A DNA stretch of 64,000 nucleotides from Pigmentiphaga litoralis. Its GTDB lineage: Bacteria; Pseudomonadota; Gammaproteobacteria; Burkholderiales; Burkholderiaceae_B. Made by a program: the position numbers and the translations under genes. Numbering within the stretch: position 1 is the stretch's first letter; every line of letters starts with the position of its first letter. Of the stretch, positions 7,592 through 16,034 are shown one piece after another. The notes under the pieces are model-generated. The model had not been told where the DNA came from. It did not search any database and saw only the letters and a program-made list of their open reading frames with translations. The stretch lies in assembly GCF_014651835.1 (NCBI RefSeq), contig NZ_BMXQ01000001.1, positions 2,122,801 through 2,186,800 on the forward strand, read 5' to 3'.

Positions 7592-8869
7592 ATGAAAGTT
7601 CTCGTGCTGGGCGCCGGCGTGGTCGGCATCGCGACCGCCTATTTTCTTTGGCGTGACGGCCACGACGTCGTGGTCGTCGATCGGCAGGCCGGGCCCGGCC
7701 GGGAAACGAGCTACGGCAACGCGGGGGGCCTGTGCCCCAGCTTTGCCGGCCCCTGGGCCGCGCCGGGCATGGTGGCCAAGGTGCTCAAGATGTCGATGCA
7801 GCCGGATTCGCCAATCCGGTTTTCATTGGGGCTCGACCCCCGCAAGATCCAGTGGATCATCCGGTGGATGCAGCAATGCACCCCCGACCATTTCCGCGTC
7901 AACAAGCTGCGCATGCAGCGGGTGGCGCATTACAGCCTGCGCTGCCTGAAAGGCATCGCGGCCGAAGCCCCGCTTAACGACTTCGACTTCCACGACGGCG
8001 GTACGCTGCAGATCTTTCGCACCGAGGCCGAACTGGACATCGGCCGGCTGTCGGCCAAGGCGCTCGATGAATTCGGCGTGCCCTGGAAGCTGCTGGGCCC
8101 GCAGGAACTTGCCGCCGTCGAACCGGCCATGGTGCATTCCACGGTGGCGGTGGCTGGTGCGCTGCACATGCCCGCCGACGCGTCGGGCGACAGCTACAAG
8201 TTCGTCAATGAACTCGCGGCGTTTCTGGCAGCCCGTGGCGTGACCTTCCAGTACGACACGCAAGTGCAGCTGATCCGGACCGCGGGCGGACAGGTCGAGT
8301 CCGTGTTGACCGACCGGGGCGCCATGCAGGCCGACAGCTATGTGGTCGCGCTGGGCAGCCACGCGCCCTTCCTGGTGTCGCCGCTGGGCATCCGCCTGCC
8401 GGTGTATCCGCTCAAGGGCTATTCGATCACCGTGCCGATGGACGCTGATGACGCGAGCGGCGCCGGCGCGTCCGTGCCGCGCGTCGCGATCATGGACGAA
8501 CACAACAAGATCATGATGTCGCGGCTGGGCAACCGGATCCGCGCTGCGGGCATGGCCGAGCTGACCGGTTACGGGCTGGAACTCGATGCCAATCGCAAGG
8601 CGCTGATCGAACGCGTCGTGAAAGAGCTGATTCCGAGCGGGCTGGATTTCGGCAAGGTGCAATTCTGGGCAGGGCTGCGCCCGATGACGCCCGATGGCCC
8701 ACCCATCCTGGGCCGCACGCAGTACCCCAACCTGTTCCTGAACAGTGGCCACGGATCCAATGGCTGGACCCAGTCCTGCGGCACCGGCAAGATCGTGGCC
8801 GACATCGTGCACGGGCGTACGCCAGAGATCGACCTGGACGGGCTGACAGCCGAACGCTTTCGCGCCTGA
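7592..8869 (+). CDS. DadA-like FAD-dependent D-amino-acid dehydrogenase/oxidase
   Basis: 425 residues. The FAD dinucleotide-binding motif VLVLGAGVVGIATAYFL is at the N-terminus, with D-R-Q-A-G-P-G-R-E-T-S-Y-G-N-A-G characteristic of DadA. The mid-protein segment PVYPLKGYSITVP and the C-terminal FWAGLRPMTPDGPPILGR and GHGSNGWTQSCGTGKIVADI complete the DAO fold. Family members oxidise D-amino acids (or D-hydroxyproline) to imino/keto acids and pass electrons to the respiratory chain. Last gene of the Lrp-linked cassette. A GTTGCA inverted repeat lies 9 bases downstream. The exact substrate is unknown. Confidence 0.88.
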   Translation: MKVLVLGAGVVGIATAYFLWRDGHDVVVVDRQAGPGRETSYGNAGGLCPSFAGPWAAPGMVAKVLKMSMQPDSPIRFSLGLDPRKIQWIIRWMQQCTPDHFRVNKLRMQRVAHYSLRCLKGIAAEAPLNDFDFHDGGTLQIFRTEAELDIGRLSAKALDEFGVPWKLLGPQELAAVEPAMVHSTVAVAGALHMPADASGDSYKFVNELAAFLAARGVTFQYDTQVQLIRTAGGQVESVLTDRGAMQADSYVVALGSHAPFLVSPLGIRLPVYPLKGYSITVPMDADDASGAGASVPRVAIMDEHNKIMMSRLGNRIRAAGMAELTGYGLELDANRKALIERVVKELIPSGLDFGKVQFWAGLRPMTPDGPPILGRTQYPNLFLNSGHGSNGWTQSCGTGKIVADIVHGRTPEIDLDGLTAERFRA

Positions 8870-9105
8870 GCCGCCGCACGTTGCATTTTGCAACGCGGCG
8901 TCACAGTGCTGACGAGATGTTGCAGTGCACATGGCGGTCCGCCGTGATGCGGCGAGATGATCGTGTAAAAGCGTGCAACGTCCCGGTAAACCTGACTGAC
9001 GCAGATCAATGACTTACACCTTTTACGCCCGCGGAAACTGCAACGGCATTTCGTTTGCTTCATGCTCGTTCCTCACTGAACACCCTGCTGACCGAAGAGA
9101 CGAAC
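8870..9105. promoter_or_regulatory. Intergenic region upstream of glgX with repeated GTTGCA/TGCAAC hexamers
   Basis: 236 bp with no gene. It contains five copies of the hexamer GTTGCA or its complement: 8880-8885, 8889-8894, 8919-8924, 8974-8979 and 9039-9044. The first two form an inverted repeat, CGTTGCA-TTT-TGCAACG (8879-8895), which could also act as a stem-loop ending the dadA operon. Repeated half-sites of this kind upstream of a glycogen gene suggest a transcription-factor operator, for example of the LacI family, but no regulator is assigned. Confidence 0.4.
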
Positions 9106-11298
9106 ATGCAATCTGGCCGCTACCGACTTTCCGAAGGTACACCTAACCCCCTGGGCGCGACCTGGGACGGAAAAGGTACCAACTTCGCCTTGTTCTCTGC
9201 CCACGCGGAACGGGTGGAACTTTGCCTGTTCGACGCCAAGGGCGAGACTGAACTCGAGCGTATCGAGCTTCCTGAATACACCGACGAAGTGTGGCACGGC
9301 TACCTGCACGAACTGCCGCCGGGCACGGTGTACGGCTACCGGGTCTACGGCCCCTACCTGCCGCTGGAAGGCCACCGCTTCAACCCGAACAAGCTGTTGC
9401 TCGACCCCTATGCCAAAGCGCATATCGGCGAGTTGAGCTGGGCGCCCGAAGTGTTCGGCTATCAGATGGGCCATGAAGATGGCGACCTGACTTTCGATGA
9501 GCGCGACAGCGCCCGCTTCGTGCCGAAGTGCGTGGTGGTCAACTCGACCATGCCTGGCGAACGCCCCACCGGGCTGATCGTGCCGTGGGACCGCACCGTG
9601 TTCTACGAAGCCCACGTGGCCGGCTTTACCAAACGCCATCCGAATGTGCCCGAAGCACTGCGCGGCACGTTTGCGGGCCTGAGGCAGCAAGAGATCATCG
9701 ACTACATCCGCACCCTGGGTGTCACATCGGTCGAACTGCTGCCCATCCACACGTTCGTGAACGACAGCTACCTGCTCGAAAAAGGCATGAAGAATTACTG
9801 GGGCTACAACACCCTGGGCTTTTTTGCGCCGGACCCCCGGTACTTCTCGGGCGAGGCCGTGCAAGAGTTCAAGGACATGGTCGACCGCCTGCATGAGGCG
9901 CGGCTGGAAGTGATTCTTGACGTGGTCTATAACCACACCGCCGAAGGCAACGAGATGGGGCCGACCCTGTCGTTCAAGGGAATCGACAACGCGTCGTACT
10001 ACCGCCTGATGCCCGATGAAAAGCGCTATTACATCAACGACACCGGTACTGGCAACACGCTGAACCTGAGCCATCCGCGCACGCTGCAGATGGTGACGGA
10101 CAGCCTGCGCTACTGGGTGACCGAGATGAAGGTCGACGGCTACCGGTTCGACCTGGCCACGATTCTTGGCCGCGAAGACCACGGCTTCGACGAAGGCGGC
10201 GGGTTCCTCGACAGCTGCCGTCAGGACCCTATCCTGTCCAGCGTGAAGCTGATTGCCGAGCCCTGGGATTGCGGCCCGGGCGGCTACCAGGTGGGCGGCT
10301 TTCCACCCGGCTGGGCCGAATGGAACGATCGGTATCGCGATACCGTGCGCAGCTTCTGGAAGGGCGACGAAGGCACCGCCGCCGACTTCGCCACGCGCAT
10401 CACGGCGTCGGGCGACAAGTTCAATCGCCGCGGCCGCAAGCCGTGGGCCAGCGTCAACTTCATTACCGCGCATGATGGCTTCACGCTGAACGACCTGGTG
10501 TCGTACAACGAAAAGCACAACGAAGCGAACGGTGAAGACAACCGCGATGGCCATTCGGACAACAAGTCGTGGAACTGCGGCGTCGAAGGCCCGACCGACG
10601 ATCCGGACATCATCAACCTGCGTGAACGCCAGAAGCGCAACATGCTGGCCACGCTGCTGCTGTCGCAGGGCACGCCCATGCTGCTCGCGGGTGACGAAAT
10701 CGGCCGTACCCAGCAAGGCAACAACAACGCCTATTGTCAGGACAATGAGATCAGCTGGCTCGACTGGGAAAACATCAGCGAGGAAGGCCACGCGCTGCAC
10801 GAGTTCACGCGCAAGCTGCTGTTCCTGCGCCGCCAGTTGCCGGTGCTGCGTCGTAGCCGCTTCTTCATCGGCGAGTACAACGAAGACCTGGACGTGACCG
10901 ACGTGAAGTGGCTGTCGCCATCAGCCACCGAGCTGACCAGCGAGCAGTGGGCGGATGCATCGATGCGCTGCTTCGGCATGGTCATTGACGGCCGTGCACA
11001 GGCGACCGGTATCAAGCGCCCGGCGTCGGATGCGACCCTGTTGATGGTGTTCAATGCCTATCACGACACGGTCAACTTCACGCTGCCGAACATTCCTGGT
11101 CCGGACCAGTGGACCTGCATTCTCGACACCAACATGCCGGTGCGCGAGGACCTGCCGGTCTTCAACTCGGGCGAGGAATATCAGGTGACGGGCAACTCGA
11201 TGCTGGTGTTCGCGCTGGAAGCCAAGGGCGCGACCGGCAAGGTGTTCGAGAAGATCGAAACCCGCATGACGGATACGTCGCCGGCTGCGGCACTGTAA
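9106..11298 (+). CDS. glgX: Glycogen debranching enzyme GlgX (GH13 isoamylase type)
   Basis: 730 residues from ATG 9106 (MQSGRYRLSEG), with a purine-rich GAAGAGA just upstream. The N-terminal CBM48-like domain includes NFALFSAHAERVELCLFD. The GH13 barrel has its catalytic trio visible: nucleophile Asp349 in DGYRFDLAT, acid/base Glu385 in LIAEPWD, and Asp457 in FITAHDGFTLNDLVSYNEKHN. GlgX hydrolyses alpha-1,6 branches of phosphorylase-limited glycogen in the cytoplasm. No other glg gene is adjacent; it stands alone, ended by a strong terminator. Confidence 0.95.
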   Translation: MQSGRYRLSEGTPNPLGATWDGKGTNFALFSAHAERVELCLFDAKGETELERIELPEYTDEVWHGYLHELPPGTVYGYRVYGPYLPLEGHRFNPNKLLLDPYAKAHIGELSWAPEVFGYQMGHEDGDLTFDERDSARFVPKCVVVNSTMPGERPTGLIVPWDRTVFYEAHVAGFTKRHPNVPEALRGTFAGLRQQEIIDYIRTLGVTSVELLPIHTFVNDSYLLEKGMKNYWGYNTLGFFAPDPRYFSGEAVQEFKDMVDRLHEARLEVILDVVYNHTAEGNEMGPTLSFKGIDNASYYRLMPDEKRYYINDTGTGNTLNLSHPRTLQMVTDSLRYWVTEMKVDGYRFDLATILGREDHGFDEGGGFLDSCRQDPILSSVKLIAEPWDCGPGGYQVGGFPPGWAEWNDRYRDTVRSFWKGDEGTAADFATRITASGDKFNRRGRKPWASVNFITAHDGFTLNDLVSYNEKHNEANGEDNRDGHSDNKSWNCGVEGPTDDPDIINLRERQKRNMLATLLLSQGTPMLLAGDEIGRTQQGNNNAYCQDNEISWLDWENISEEGHALHEFTRKLLFLRRQLPVLRRSRFFIGEYNEDLDVTDVKWLSPSATELTSEQWADASMRCFGMVIDGRAQATGIKRPASDATLLMVFNAYHDTVNFTLPNIPGPDQWTCILDTNMPVREDLPVFNSGEEYQVTGNSMLVFALEAKGATGKVFEKIETRMTDTSPAAAL

Positions 11299-11368
11299 GA
11301 CAAGCGCCGGGCGCACCCGGAGGGCCCCAGCGCCCTTCGGCTGGCCGGTAATGGCGACACAAAGACGA

Positions 11369-11408
11369 ATGCCCCATGGCCCGCATCGCGGCCATGGGGC
11401 ATTTTTTC
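11369..11408 (+). terminator. Rho-independent terminator after glgX
   Basis: A 13-bp perfect stem (11369-11381 with 11390-11402) centred on GCCCCATGGCC has an 8-base loop and is followed by a T6 run. It separates glgX from the convergent fumarase-family genes. Confidence 0.9.
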
Positions 11409-11420
11409 GTCCTGACCTGC

Positions 11421-12056
11421 TCAGTGGCCGGGCAGCGGCGCGCGTGTCCGGTCCAGCTCTTCCAGGATGGCAGGCAGGCGGTCCGTGGCGGTGTGCCGCA
11501 GGCTGTCGTACAGGCTGTTGCCATGCGCATCGATGCCGACCGTGGCCGGCCCCAGCCCTTCCACGCGCAGGGTGACCAAACGAAATTGCGAGATGTACTC
11601 CTCCCAGTCCACGGCGACGACTTCCTTGATCGCGCGAGCCAGCAGCGTCGCGCCGCCGCCCAGGAAAGAGAGGTAGATGCACCCGACTTCCTGCATGGCC
11701 TTGACGCTTTCGGCATCCAGCCCGCCCTTGCCGCCGATCACCCGCAGTCCGTAGGCGCGGATCAGGGTCGGCATGAAGGCGGTGTAGCGGGTGCTGGTGG
11801 TCGGGTTCATGTACAGCGCTTCATGGCCGGACGGCGTGTCGGCCTCGCGGTTGTACGAACTGAGATGCAGGAAGGCGCCGCCGTGCAGATCGACCGGCAA
11901 GGCCTCGCCGCGCGCCGCGCAGTCGATCATGCGCTGGTGGGTGGGCAGGCCGATGGTGACGACGATGTCGCCATCCAGATAGACCAGGTCGCCAGCACGG
12001 ACCGCGGCAATGTCGTCGGCGCTCACGGGCAGGGTCAGACGATGGGTGGTGCTCAT
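11421..12056 (-). CDS. Class I fumarase / tartrate dehydratase-type hydro-lyase, beta subunit
   Basis: 211 residues from ATG 12056, preceded by GTAGGAGC eight bases upstream. Typical beta-subunit motifs are D-L-V-Y-L-D-G-D-I-V-V-T, the acid/base region with G-L-P-T-H-Q-R-M, and GGKGG in V-I-G-G-K-G-G-L-D. Two-subunit class I enzymes hydrate fumarate or dehydrate L-tartrate; FumA/FumB carry the same domain fused to the alpha part. It follows the alpha gene after a 10-bp gap in one transcription unit. The substrate cannot be fixed from sequence. Confidence 0.88.
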   Translation of the reverse strand: MSTTHRLTLPVSADDIAAVRAGDLVYLDGDIVVTIGLPTHQRMIDCAARGEALPVDLHGGAFLHLSSYNREADTPSGHEALYMNPTTSTRYTAFMPTLIRAYGLRVIGGKGGLDAESVKAMQEVGCIYLSFLGGGATLLARAIKEVVAVDWEEYISQFRLVTLRVEGLGPATVGIDAHGNSLYDSLRHTATDRLPAILEELDRTRAPLPGH

Positions 12057-12066
12057 GACGGTGCTC

Positions 12067-12936
12067 CTACTCGATCCTGACCACGCGGCCATCGTTATAG
12101 ATCCGCGCGCGCGTGCGGCGGTTGATCCAGCAATTGAAGGCGACGGCGACCGGCGTGAAGCCGTGGCCCGACGAATAATCGATGTGCACCGCCATGGCCG
12201 TGGTGTCGCCGCCGGTACCCATCGGGCCGAAGCCGGTCGCGTTGATCGCCTTGAGCAGACGCTGTTCCATGTCGGCAAGAATCGGTTCGGGGTTCTGGTG
12301 GCCAAAAGGGCGTAGCACGGACTCCTTGGCCATTCTGGCCGCGGTATCGAAGGTGCCCCCGATGCCCACGCCCACCACGATGGGCGGACAGGGCTGCGAG
12401 CCGGCCTTGAGCACCGAGTCCAGCACGTAGCGTTCGATGACGGCAAGGGACGGATACACGAAGGTCTCGATCGATTCCCACCGGCCGGTGCCCAGCGCCT
12501 TGGGGGCGCAGATGATCTCGATATAGTCGACATCGTCAACCATGTCGAAGGACACGATCGGCATGTTCTTGCCGACATAGCTGCGCTGCAAGGTCAGCGG
12601 ATTGGTGACCATCTGCAGGATCGGCGGATCGATGCGCGCGGCCAGGTCGGCGAAACCATCGACGATGGCCTGGCGCACGCTGCCCGAGAACGACACCTGC
12701 GTGCCGACCTTGATCGAGTAGGTCGGGACACCGACATCGGAACAGACAAGGTGGTCTTCGCGCTCGGCGGCATCGGCGCTCTGCAGCATGATGCGGAAGG
12801 TGTTCTTCGCCACCTCGGTACGTTCGCGCTCGCTGGCGCGCGCCAGTTCGAGCTGGGTATCGTCCGGGACTTTTTTCAACGACCACTCGTACATAGAGGA
12901 CGTGACTGACCGGATCAGTTCACTGGAAATCGCCAT
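12067..12936 (-). CDS. Class I fumarase / tartrate dehydratase-type hydro-lyase, alpha (4Fe-4S) subunit
   Basis: 289 residues. Three cysteines in conserved contexts are candidate 4Fe-4S ligands: LVCSDVGVPTY, E-I-I-C-A-P-K and FNCWINRR. The alpha-domain signature GIGGTFDTAARMAKES and the G-P-M-G-T-G-G-D-T-T-A-M-A-V-H-I segment are clear. The usual KGGGSE motif of FumA/TtdA reads P-K-A-L-G-T-G-R here, which hints at a subfamily with different specificity. It is co-transcribed with the beta subunit. Cytoplasmic, oxygen-sensitive by family. Confidence 0.88.
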   Translation of the reverse strand: MAISSELIRSVTSSMYEWSLKKVPDDTQLELARASERERTEVAKNTFRIMLQSADAAEREDHLVCSDVGVPTYSIKVGTQVSFSGSVRQAIVDGFADLAARIDPPILQMVTNPLTLQRSYVGKNMPIVSFDMVDDVDYIEIICAPKALGTGRWESIETFVYPSLAVIERYVLDSVLKAGSQPCPPIVVGVGIGGTFDTAARMAKESVLRPFGHQNPEPILADMEQRLLKAINATGFGPMGTGGDTTAMAVHIDYSSGHGFTPVAVAFNCWINRRTRARIYNDGRVVRIE

Positions 12937-13113
12937 GGGCCACCCGCCGCAGAAGACTGCGGCGTCTCCTGTTCTAAGGGTAAGGAACGCGCTGGCCGCA
13001 AGAATGCGCCAAGCACGGTGGCCGCGCCATAGGGACTGCCGGCAGTTTCACTGCATGAAACGCAGGGTCAGCGGCCGGCAGTGCTGCGGATCGCGCCGCC
13101 TTGTCGATGGCGA

Positions 13114-14133
13114 TCAGGCGTCGTCGTAAATCCCCGCCATCCGCGCGCGCTGGACCGCCATGCTGAACACCGTGCGCAGCAGCGGAACGTCCACCTTGGC
13201 CACATCGGCCGCCTCGATCGCCGCGCCCACGATGCTGTCCAGTTCCACGCTGCGGCCCGACTCCAGGTCCTGCAGCATGGACGTCTTGATATGCCCCAGC
13301 TTGCGCGTCTCGCCGATGCGCTGTTCGGGTGCGATCTCGAGACCGATTCCCAGCGCGCGGCTCAGTGCCAGCAACTCGTTCATCATTCCGACGAACAATT
13401 GCTCCAGTCCGGGATCGGCCAGCATCAGGTCGGTGGGCGATTGCGTGAGCAGGCTGACCGGGTTGAAGCAGGCATTGCCCAGCAACTTGGCCCAGACGTC
13501 CCGGCGGATATCCGGACTGGCCGTCGCCGTGAACCCCGCACCGGCAAAGATCGCCGCCACCCGATCCGCCCGTTCGCCGGGCTGACCCGACGGCTCGCCA
13601 AACACCACCTTGTTGCCCGACGCGTGCACCACCTGCCCGGGCGCCGACGTGGAACACGAGGCGATCACGACAGCGCCGATCACATGCTGCAGGGGGATGC
13701 GCGCTTCAATGCTGCCGTCCGGATCCACCCGCTTCAGGCGCGTTCCGCTCAGCGCCACGCCGTCATTCAAAAAGAACCACCAGGGAATCCCGTTGAGCGC
13801 CGGGATGACGATCGTATCGGGCCCGATCAACGGCCCGATCGCCGCCGCCACCGACGCCAGCGCTGGCGCCTTGACGGTAATGATGACCATGTCCTGCACC
13901 CCAAGCTCCGCCGCACGATCCGACGCCGTGACCGGATACGCCGTCTCCACGCCCCCCGACGTCAACCGGATCCCATGCTGTTGCAAGATCCCCGTCAACG
14001 CACCGCGAGCCAGCACACTGACCTCATGCCCCGCCCCCGCCAGCCGCGCCGCAAAAAACCCGCCAATCGCCCCGGCTCCGACCACACAAATTCTTGCAGC
14101 ACCCGCTGTCCGACCTGCACCCTGTTGCGACAT
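13114..14133 (-). CDS. panE: 2-dehydropantoate 2-reductase (ketopantoate reductase, PanE/ApbA family)
   Basis: 339 residues. The N-terminal Rossmann motif is ICVVGAGAIGGFFAARLAGA, and the family TVKA motif with its lysine occurs near residue 88. In the C-terminal helical domain K-L-L-G-N-A-C-F-N-P-V-S and the later S-M-L-Q-D-L-E-S-G-R-S-V-E-L-D signature are typical of PanE. The enzyme reduces ketopantoate to pantoate with NADPH in the pantothenate pathway. Many Burkholderiales carry several ApbA paralogues with unknown substrates, so the biosynthetic role is not certain. Confidence 0.85.
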   Translation of the reverse strand: MSQQGAGRTAGAARICVVGAGAIGGFFAARLAGAGHEVSVLARGALTGILQQHGIRLTSGGVETAYPVTASDRAAELGVQDMVIITVKAPALASVAAAIGPLIGPDTIVIPALNGIPWWFFLNDGVALSGTRLKRVDPDGSIEARIPLQHVIGAVVIASCSTSAPGQVVHASGNKVVFGEPSGQPGERADRVAAIFAGAGFTATASPDIRRDVWAKLLGNACFNPVSLLTQSPTDLMLADPGLEQLFVGMMNELLALSRALGIGLEIAPEQRIGETRKLGHIKTSMLQDLESGRSVELDSIVGAAIEAADVAKVDVPLLRTVFSMAVQRARMAGIYDDA

Positions 14134-14459
14134 ACCTGACTCCTGCTCGCGCCGATTGAGATGCGGCCGATCTTACGCCAGCGTGAAACGGCGGATGCCG
14201 GTGACGTTGCGGCGTTTCATTTTGGGTAGCAAGAAAGACCCACCGCACCGCAAGAACCCCAAAGCCAGACAATAAAACCACTTCCTGCGGCCCCCCCCTC
14301 AGACAACCCGACAGTTGCAGGTAAAATCCCCGAGTTCCACGATCCAAGAATCGTTTCGCGCCAGACGCCTCACCCTGGACCCGCCCGCGATGCCCGGTCT
14401 GCCGACGGAATCCCCGGTGCACGCCGGGGTCACCCCCCGTCCCTTGCAGGAGAGTCACT
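14134..14459. other. Divergent intergenic region between panE and the BCCT transporter
   Basis: 326 bp with no supported gene. It must hold the divergent promoters. A short GC stem (CCCCGG-TGCACG-CCGGGG, 14412-14429) lies about 30 bases before the BCCT start. A CAGGAGAG ribosome-binding site (about 14447-14454) precedes the GTG start codon. No other structure stands out. Confidence 0.5.
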
Positions 14460-16034
14460 GTGGCCTTATGGAGTTCCCTGGCGTTAGTCGGCCTGTTCGT
14501 CATCTGGGCGCTTGCCAGCCCCACCTCGATGAGCGGCGCGATGGACGCCATCCTTGCGTTCAGTACCCGCAGCTTCGGCTGGTTCTACCTATGGGTGGTC
14601 TTTGCCCTGGTCCTCGTCTGCTTCTTCCTGGTGTGTTCCCGCTTCGGCAACATCCGCCTGGGCGGCGACGACGAAAAGCCGGTGTACGACCGCAAATCCT
14701 GGTTCTCGATGCTCTTTGCCGCCGGCATGGGCATCGGCCTCATGTTTTGGGGCGTCGCCGAACCCGTCTCGCACTACCTGCAGCCCCCGCCCGGCGTGGA
14801 ACCCGTCACCGCGGCCGCCGCCAACGCGTCCATGCGCTACACCTTTTTCCACTGGGGCCTGCACCCCTGGGCGATCTACTGCACCTTCGGCATGGCCGTC
14901 GCGTTCTTCCAGTTTCGCCGCCAGGCGCCCATGACCATCAGTTCCACGCTGGGCGGCCTGCCCGAGCGGTGGCGCGGCAAGTGGATCGTGATCGTCGACA
15001 TCCTGGCGCTGGTCGCCACGGCCTTCGGTATCGCAACCAGCCTGGGTTTCGGCGCCATGCAGATCAACAGCGGTCTGGCACAGCTGTTCGGGGTGCCGGT
15101 CGGACCGACGGCGCAGATCGTCATCATCGTGTGCGCCACGGTCGCCTTCCTGACGTCGGCGCTGTCCGGGCTCGATCGCGGCGTCAAGCTGCTGTCCAAC
15201 TTCAATTTGCTGCTTGCGGTCGTCCTTGCCGCCGTTGTCTTCGTTGTTGGCCCGACGGCGGCCATCCTCGACACGCTGACCACTTCGCTCGGGGGCTATA
15301 TCAGCGAATTTGTCCGCATGAGCCTGCGGCTGACGCCGTTCACGGGCGGCGGCTGGTTCGCGGACTGGACCATCTTCTACTGGGCGTGGTGGATTGCGTG
15401 GGCGCCCTATGTGGGCCTGTTCATCGCGCGGATTTCGCGCGGCCGCACCATCCGCGAATTCCTGATCGGCGCCATGTTCGTGCCGGCGCTGACCTGCTTC
15501 ATCTGGTTCTCGATCTTTGGTGGCAGCGCCCTGCACTTCGACATTTTCCAGAACGCAGGCATCGGTCAGGCTGCCCTCAAGGAACCATCGTCGGCGCTGT
15601 TCATGCTGTTCGACTACCTTCCCATGAAAGCCCTTCTATCCGGGGTGGCGACGGTGCTGGTCGTGGTGTTCTTTGTCACGTCGGGCGATTCGGGCGTGTT
15701 CGTGATGGGCGTGATCAGCAACGGCGGCAAGGGCGACCCCTCGGCAAAACTCAAGCTGGTCTGGGGCATCCTGATCGCACTGATCGCGATTGCGCTGCTG
15801 CTGGCGGGCGGGCTCGAGGCCGTCCAGGCCATGACGATCGTGATGGCCTTGCCGTTCACGGTGGTGCTGGTCGTCGTGGTGACATCGACGCTAAGAGCCA
15901 TCATGCAGGACCAGACCGAGATCGACGAAACCGAAGAGGCCCTGCACCGTGCCTTGCATTCGCAGGAAGTACGGGACATCGTAAAACAGCACCTGCGCGC
16001 ACGCGCCGGCAAGGCGCCTGACGCCCCCCGATGA
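14460..16034 (+). CDS. BCCT-family transporter (betaine/choline/carnitine type)
   Basis: 524 residues starting at GTG 14460; AGGAGAG five bases upstream fixes the start. About 12 hydrophobic segments are visible. The BCCT signature region is F-Y-W-A-W-W-I-A-W-A-P-Y-V-G-L-F-I-A-R-I-S with R-G-R-T-I-R-E-F after it, and GMGIGLMFWGVAEP near residue 92. The family imports quaternary ammonium or related zwitterions with Na+ or H+, often for osmoprotection or catabolism. Its stop codon overlaps the start of the following histidine kinase (ATGA), so the two are translationally coupled. Confidence 0.93.
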   Translation: MALWSSLALVGLFVIWALASPTSMSGAMDAILAFSTRSFGWFYLWVVFALVLVCFFLVCSRFGNIRLGGDDEKPVYDRKSWFSMLFAAGMGIGLMFWGVAEPVSHYLQPPPGVEPVTAAAANASMRYTFFHWGLHPWAIYCTFGMAVAFFQFRRQAPMTISSTLGGLPERWRGKWIVIVDILALVATAFGIATSLGFGAMQINSGLAQLFGVPVGPTAQIVIIVCATVAFLTSALSGLDRGVKLLSNFNLLLAVVLAAVVFVVGPTAAILDTLTTSLGGYISEFVRMSLRLTPFTGGGWFADWTIFYWAWWIAWAPYVGLFIARISRGRTIREFLIGAMFVPALTCFIWFSIFGGSALHFDIFQNAGIGQAALKEPSSALFMLFDYLPMKALLSGVATVLVVVFFVTSGDSGVFVMGVISNGGKGDPSAKLKLVWGILIALIAIALLLAGGLEAVQAMTIVMALPFTVVLVVVVTSTLRAIMQDQTEIDETEEALHRALHSQEVRDIVKQHLRARAGKAPDAPR

